Shown here piece after piece: positions 59,731 through 64,000 of a DNA stretch of 64,000 nucleotides (positions within the stretch are counted from its first letter, which is position 1; the number at the start of each line of letters is the position of its first letter). The notes below the pieces were generated by a model. It was not told where the DNA came from. It ran no database searches and was given only the letters and a program-made list of their open reading frames with translations. The stretch is from Prinia subflava (Eukaryota > Chordata > Aves > Passeriformes > Cisticolidae). The stretch is taken from contig NC_086258.1 in NCBI RefSeq assembly GCF_021018805.1, positions 10,597,259 through 10,661,258 on the forward strand, given 5' to 3'. Both the position numbers and the translations under genes were made by a program.

Positions 59731-61035
59731 GCGGGGATGCGCCCAGCGAGGAGCCGTGCAGGTCTGGGGAAGGAACAGGAGAGGCTGAGCTCAGGGACTG
59801 CCCTTGGCAGGCGGGGAGCAGTGTGGGTGCTTAGCTGAGGGCTGAGCCCCTTTGTGCGACCTTGGGCTTGGCTGCCTGGGCTGCTTTGCCCATCTCCTCC
59901 TTCCCAAATGTATTCCTCTCTCTGTCTGGCCCCTGTGGTTTGTGTTTCCACTTTCCACAACATATTTTGTGGAGCTGATAGGCTTTGTGGCTGCCCAGAC
60001 CTTCCGACACAATTTGGAGAGGTTTCCAAGAGAGGTTTTCTCATCCTGTGTGCCAACTGAGTGACAATGCTGACCAGCTGCTGAGCACTTCTGCTCTGTG
60101 TCCCTGCCTGGGTAAGTATCAGTGCTGTGTCCACCGGTGGACAAGCGTGTGCCATGTTTGGCATTTCCCAACTTTCTGGTTATTCCTTACTGGCTGTGGA
60201 AGTGATGCAAAGCCAAATCCAGCTGGGTGCTCCAGGACCTGGGGGTTCTGTGCAGTCCAGGGAGCCCCTTGCTGCCTGCCCGTCCCCCTCCCTGTGTGCT
60301 GCCAGGTCGAATGATCCAGGAACTGAAGTCCTCTTTGTGCTAAGGGTGCTGCTTTCCCTGGGGCTGCGAGGGTGTTGCCAGGCCTGAGCAGTTCTCGCTG
60401 AGTAAATCAGGGACAGCCAGGCTCTGACCGAGTCTCATGCCATGGGATTACATTAAGAAATGGGGGACCTTCAGGTGAAGGCACTGTTTGGGCAGGTGAA
60501 TGGTTTTAGGTGGTTAAAACTGCCAGGAATGGGCTGATGATTTGGCAGAGAAGCTGTTTGTGCAGGGAAGAATTTCTCTTTAAAAAATTCAGTGTAACCA
60601 GCATTATTTTTTTCCTCTGGGATCCCAGACAATGAATGCACAGGCCTGTTCATTAATATCAGTTGTCTTCTGCAGGGAGTATCCAGATTTGTCGTGCCAG
60701 GTTTTAAATTTTTAATGTATTACCAGTTCTTACACGGAGCAGGCCTTTTCTTTGTTCTTTTTTACACTAATACTGTTTTGTATTCAGCCTCGCACTCAAC
60801 TGATGCATCTCTTGGTGTCCCTTGTAAAAGCTCTCCCCTTATCAGCCCTGTTAGGTCTGACAAAGTCTGTCTTTGTGAGTTCCTGCAAATGTTCGTGTCC
60901 AATTTTCTTTTCAGAAGAGCAGGGTGGGTGTTTGAGCAGTAATTGCTCTATGCAAATCCGCGGCTGGTTTGGCGAGGCCGGTGCTAGTGCAGGACCCGGA
61001 GCCCGGGCCTTGGTCACTGCACAGGCTGGAGGGAG
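59731..61035. other. Gene-free stretch
   Basis: Mixed unique sequence with an octamer ATGCAAAT at 60950-60957. No gene recognised. Confidence 0.5.
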
Positions 61036-61958
61036 CGCTGACCCACAGGGACTGACCAGTGCTCACCCACAGTGACCAGTGCTGACCCCACAGTGACCAG
61101 TGCTGACCCACAGGGACTGACCAGTGCTGACCCCACAGTGACCAGTGCTGACCCGCAGGGACTGACCAGTGCTGACCCCACAGTGACCAGTGCTGACCCA
61201 CAGGGACTGACCAGTGGTCACCCACAGTGACCAGTGCTGACCCACAGGGACTGACCAGTGCTGACCCCACAGTGACCAGTGCTGACCCACAGGGACTGAC
61301 CAGTGCTCATCCATAGTGACCAGTGCTGACCCACAGGGACTGACCAGTGCTCATCCATAGTGACCAGTGCTGACCCACAGGGACTGACCAGTGCTCATCC
61401 ATAGTGACCAGTGCTGACCCACAGGGACTGACCAGTGCTCATCCATAGTGACCAGTGCCCACCCCGCAGTGACCAGCGATCATCCACAGGGACTGACCAG
61501 TGCTGACCCACAGGGACTGACCAGTGCTGACCCCACAGTGACCAGTGCTGACCCCACAGTGACCAGTGCTGACCCGCAGGGACTGACCAGTGCTCATCCA
61601 TAGTGACCAGTGCCCACCCCGCAGTGACCAGCGATCATCCACAGGGACTGACCAGTGCTGACCCACAGGGACTGACCAGTGCTGACCCCACAGTGACCAG
61701 TGCTCATCCATAGTGACCAGTGCTGACCCCACAGTGACCAGTGCTCATCCATAGTGACCAGTGCTGACCCCACAGTGACCAGTGCTCACCCGCAGTGATT
61801 GACCAGTGCTCACCCACAGTGACCAGTGCTCACCTGCGGTGACCAGTGCTGACCCACAGGGACTGACCAGTGGTCACCCTGCAGTGACTGACCAGTGCTC
61901 ACCCATAGTGACCAGTGCTGACCCCACAGTGACCAGTGCTCACCCATAGTGACCAGGG
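61036..61958. repeat. Minisatellite of 20/21/24-bp units with higher-order structure
   Basis: All units share GACCAGTGCT. Three types alternate: TGCTGACCCACAGGGACTGA-type (24 bp), TGCTGACCCCACAGTGAC-type (21 bp) and TGCTCATCCATAGTGAC-type (20 bp). A 44-bp pair (20+24) repeats consecutively at about 61,300-61,440. A block starting at 61436, with the rare GTGCCCACCCCGCAG and AGCGATCATCC variants, recurs at 61591, a 155-bp shift. The repetitive minus-strand frames are artefacts. Confidence 0.95.
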
Positions 61959-62050
61959 CTCTCACCTCCACTGCACCATTTGCCTGCAGAGGAATTGCCC
62001 CGGGAGTTTTCCCGGATTCTGTGCTGATGAGGAGCTCCCACTCCATCCTG

Positions 62051-62165
62051 TGCCGTGCCCGGGGCTGGGGCTGTGCCGTGCCCGGGGCCGGGGCTGTGCC
62101 GTGCCCGGGGCTGGGGCAGTGCCGGGGCTGTGCCGTGCCCGGGGCCGGGGCTGTGCCGTGCCCGG
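62051..62165. repeat. 23-bp G-rich tandem repeat, about 5 copies
   Basis: TGCCGTGCCCGGGGCTGGGG-type units start at 62051, 62074, 62097, 62131 and 62154, with a shortened 11-bp unit at 62120. GGGG tracts separated by short loops suit G-quadruplex formation on the plus strand. Confidence 0.93.
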
Positions 62166-62215
62166 TAATCTCCTCACCTGTTGTGCAGAGCCCTCAGGCA
62201 CGTTTGGGGCTGTGA

Positions 62216-62470
62216 GGTGTCGAGTCGAACCAGACCAAGCAATTTGCATGACAGACTGTAACTCTTAAAAATCGTGCTCGTAAACATAAATAATTAATCA
62301 CATTATAGTTTTTATCATCCTTTTCCTTTCTAGCAGTATTAATAAGTAGCTCATCTTCTAGCAACACCTGTTAAACCCAAAGCTGTCAGTCTTTATTTTC
62401 CCTAGAGAGCCAGGGAAAAAATTGTTATGCAATAATTTCTCTTTTACTTTATGCTGTGACTTCGATGTGT
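62216..62470. other. Candidate conserved non-coding element with octamer
   Basis: Exact octamer ATTTGCAT (62242-62249), AAATAATTAATCACATTATAG (about 62287-62307) and AGTATTAATAAG in unique AT-rich DNA directly after the 23-bp array. Confidence 0.38.
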
Positions 62471-63300
62471 TTTGTGTTGATCTGTGTGTACACAACGTGT
62501 GAGGATTGTCTCTGTTGCTTTGTGCACACCCTGCCCTGCCTGGGGCAGCACTGGTTGCTCTCCTCAGGGTACCCTGACCCTGCTCTGCAGGTGCAGGTCC
62601 TGGGCACGGTCACAGGGGAGGCCCTGCTGGGGCAGGGCTGGTGTCTCAGGGTGGCTGCCACAGTACCTGGCCACACTCCTGCACCCTGACACCAGCGTTT
62701 GGAGAACCTTTATTTCCACGTGGTTTCCCTTGTACAACAGACGTGCCTGCTCAGAGACCCCTGGGGGACCACCCAGACAGAGGGGGTCAGTCAGGATCAA
62801 CTGCTGCCCATCCCCTCAGCTCTGGTCACTGTCCTTTTGCCCAGGGACCCATCCTGGGGGCAGCCACGCCCTGTGCCCTCTCCAGCAGCTCGAGGTCCCA
62901 TTTCCTGTGGTCCTGGCTTGTGATTGAAGACACGGTGACTCTGTGGGTGCTTTGCAGTGGCAGGGGTGTGAGGGCTGGGCTGGGCCGTGTGTGGGCAGCC
63001 CAGCAGTGCCTGCCCCTGGGGCCAGCAGCTGCTCCTGGTGCTCCTGTGCTGAGTGCCCTGGCAGAGGATGCCCATGCACAGCTGCACATGCATCCCCCTT
63101 GCACCCAGACATGGCTGTGCCTGTCTCTCTGTGCTGCCCTGGGTCCCTTTGCCCTTTTGGGGTCAGGTCTCAGCTCAGGCAGCTCCACTGCCATTCCCTG
63201 TGCCTTGGGCAGTGCCAGCGCTGCCTGGGGCGTGGGGAAGGGACTTTGTGCTGTCCTGCTCTGTCTGCATGGGCTGTCCCTCTCCTCTTCCTCAGTTTAC
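62471..63300. other. Gene-free GC-rich stretch
   Basis: Overlapping open frames on both strands (up to 226 codons at 62641-63321) are Cys/Leu/Ser/Pro-rich, with no domain and no splice structure. Judged chance. Confidence 0.5.
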
Positions 63301-63560
63301 AGCACTGGAATTCCAGTCTAATCCTCATGCAAAGAGGACTGCAATAAATCTTGCAGTCAGCATTAGATATTGTTTGTTTTAGCTGCCTTGCGCTTCATGT
63401 TTCCCCTTTTAAGGCAGAGCCATTCCGAAAGGTTAGATTCACAGTTAGTGGCGCTTTAGCTCTCCCTTTTGAATCAGTGAGGTTGTCGTTTTATTGCTCT
63501 CTGACTTGCACTTCAGTGATGAGAGTAAACTAGCATCAGATTAAAGGTCAGCAAATCCCA
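63301..63560. other. Weak candidate conserved non-coding element
   Basis: Unique AT-richer block with GCAATAAATC, GCATTAGATATTG and AGATTAAAGGTCA (nuclear receptor half-site-like AGGTCA at about 63544-63549). Composition-based call. Confidence 0.28.
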
Positions 63561-64000
63561 TCAAAGAGAGGAATATTAGGGGCACAGATAGTTGGAGAGG
63601 CAGCACACCACTGGGTATTGACAGGGTGATTCCAGGGTATCACTCAGCAGAATTATAGCTGCCCAGAGAGTCAGTACTGCTTTAATGAGCCTGTGTGAAG
63701 AGGAAGAGGGTGGATTTATGTAGTTCCTCATAATTTTCTGTAGAGACTGTTATTGCAGACATTCTGTGGAGTGTTCTGGTCTTTCATTTAATTCAAAGGT
63801 CCTGGAGCTTTTCCATCCAAAGATTCTTTTCTGTTAGCTCAAATCAAAGCTGACATCTCTGCCTCTGCCACCTGAAGCACTGGCTCAGGGAAGGGCTGTT
63901 CCTAACAGGTTCCAGGTCCTCTATGCAGGTAATCCAATCTGCAGGGCTGAGCAGGGGCCTTGCTGCTATGTGTTTCACCATCATACAAGCAGCTAAAATA
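63561..64000. other. Gene-free stretch to window end
   Basis: Unique mixed sequence without gene, RNA or repeat. Confidence 0.5.

Noticed and set aside
1..64000. CRISPR array, operons, tRNA or rRNA genes, microRNA hairpins
   Set aside because: The tandem arrays have no spacers. Nothing bacterial is present. I found no tRNA-like fold and no seed of a familiar conserved microRNA by eye.

Overview
The window looks like bird nuclear DNA, and I find no protein-coding gene, rRNA or tRNA in it. The avian call rests on three things. There is one clear CR1 LINE remnant with the sauropsid-type 3' end at about 11.3-11.9 kb. Interspersed repeats are otherwise very sparse. AT-rich, regulatory-looking blocks alternate with GC-rich patches carrying short-period minisatellites, as is common in bird genomes. 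I cannot name the species or the locus. Every long open frame lies in a GC-rich patch or a tandem array and shows no recognisable domain, so I read the window as an intergenic or intronic regulatory landscape.

Layout: 0-5 kb holds AT-rich regulatory-looking DNA with two CpG-dense patches (0.75-1.2 kb). 5-19 kb is mostly featureless, with the CR1 at 11.3-11.9 kb and a GC-rich stretch at 12-16 kb. 19-24 kb has AT-rich blocks around a 59/60-bp minisatellite (21.1-21.5 kb). 28-35 kb has several AT-rich candidate conserved non-coding elements (CNEs), interrupted by a 5-bp-step GC array, a 34-bp array and a (TCCCA)n array. 37-44 kb holds more candidate CNEs, a CpG-dense island (40.05-40.38 kb), a 46-bp poly(A) and a 7-bp array. 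47-57 kb has candidate CNEs flanking a 26-bp minisatellite (50.6-51.5 kb) and a 19-bp minisatellite (55.6-56.1 kb). 57-64 kb has candidate CNEs, a possible ancient MIR-type SINE (58.2 kb), a CpG island (59.45-59.73 kb), a 0.9-kb higher-order array (61.0-62.0 kb) and a 23-bp array (62.05-62.17 kb).

The most notable signals are these: an excess of exact POU octamers (at least 12, about 3 expected); dense TAAT homeodomain-site clusters (44.2, 50.2, 57.2 kb); an internally deleted CR1; and several GC-rich arrays whose periods are not multiples of three, which produce long false ORFs in several frames. CNE calls are inferred from composition and motif content only. A multi-species alignment would decide them.
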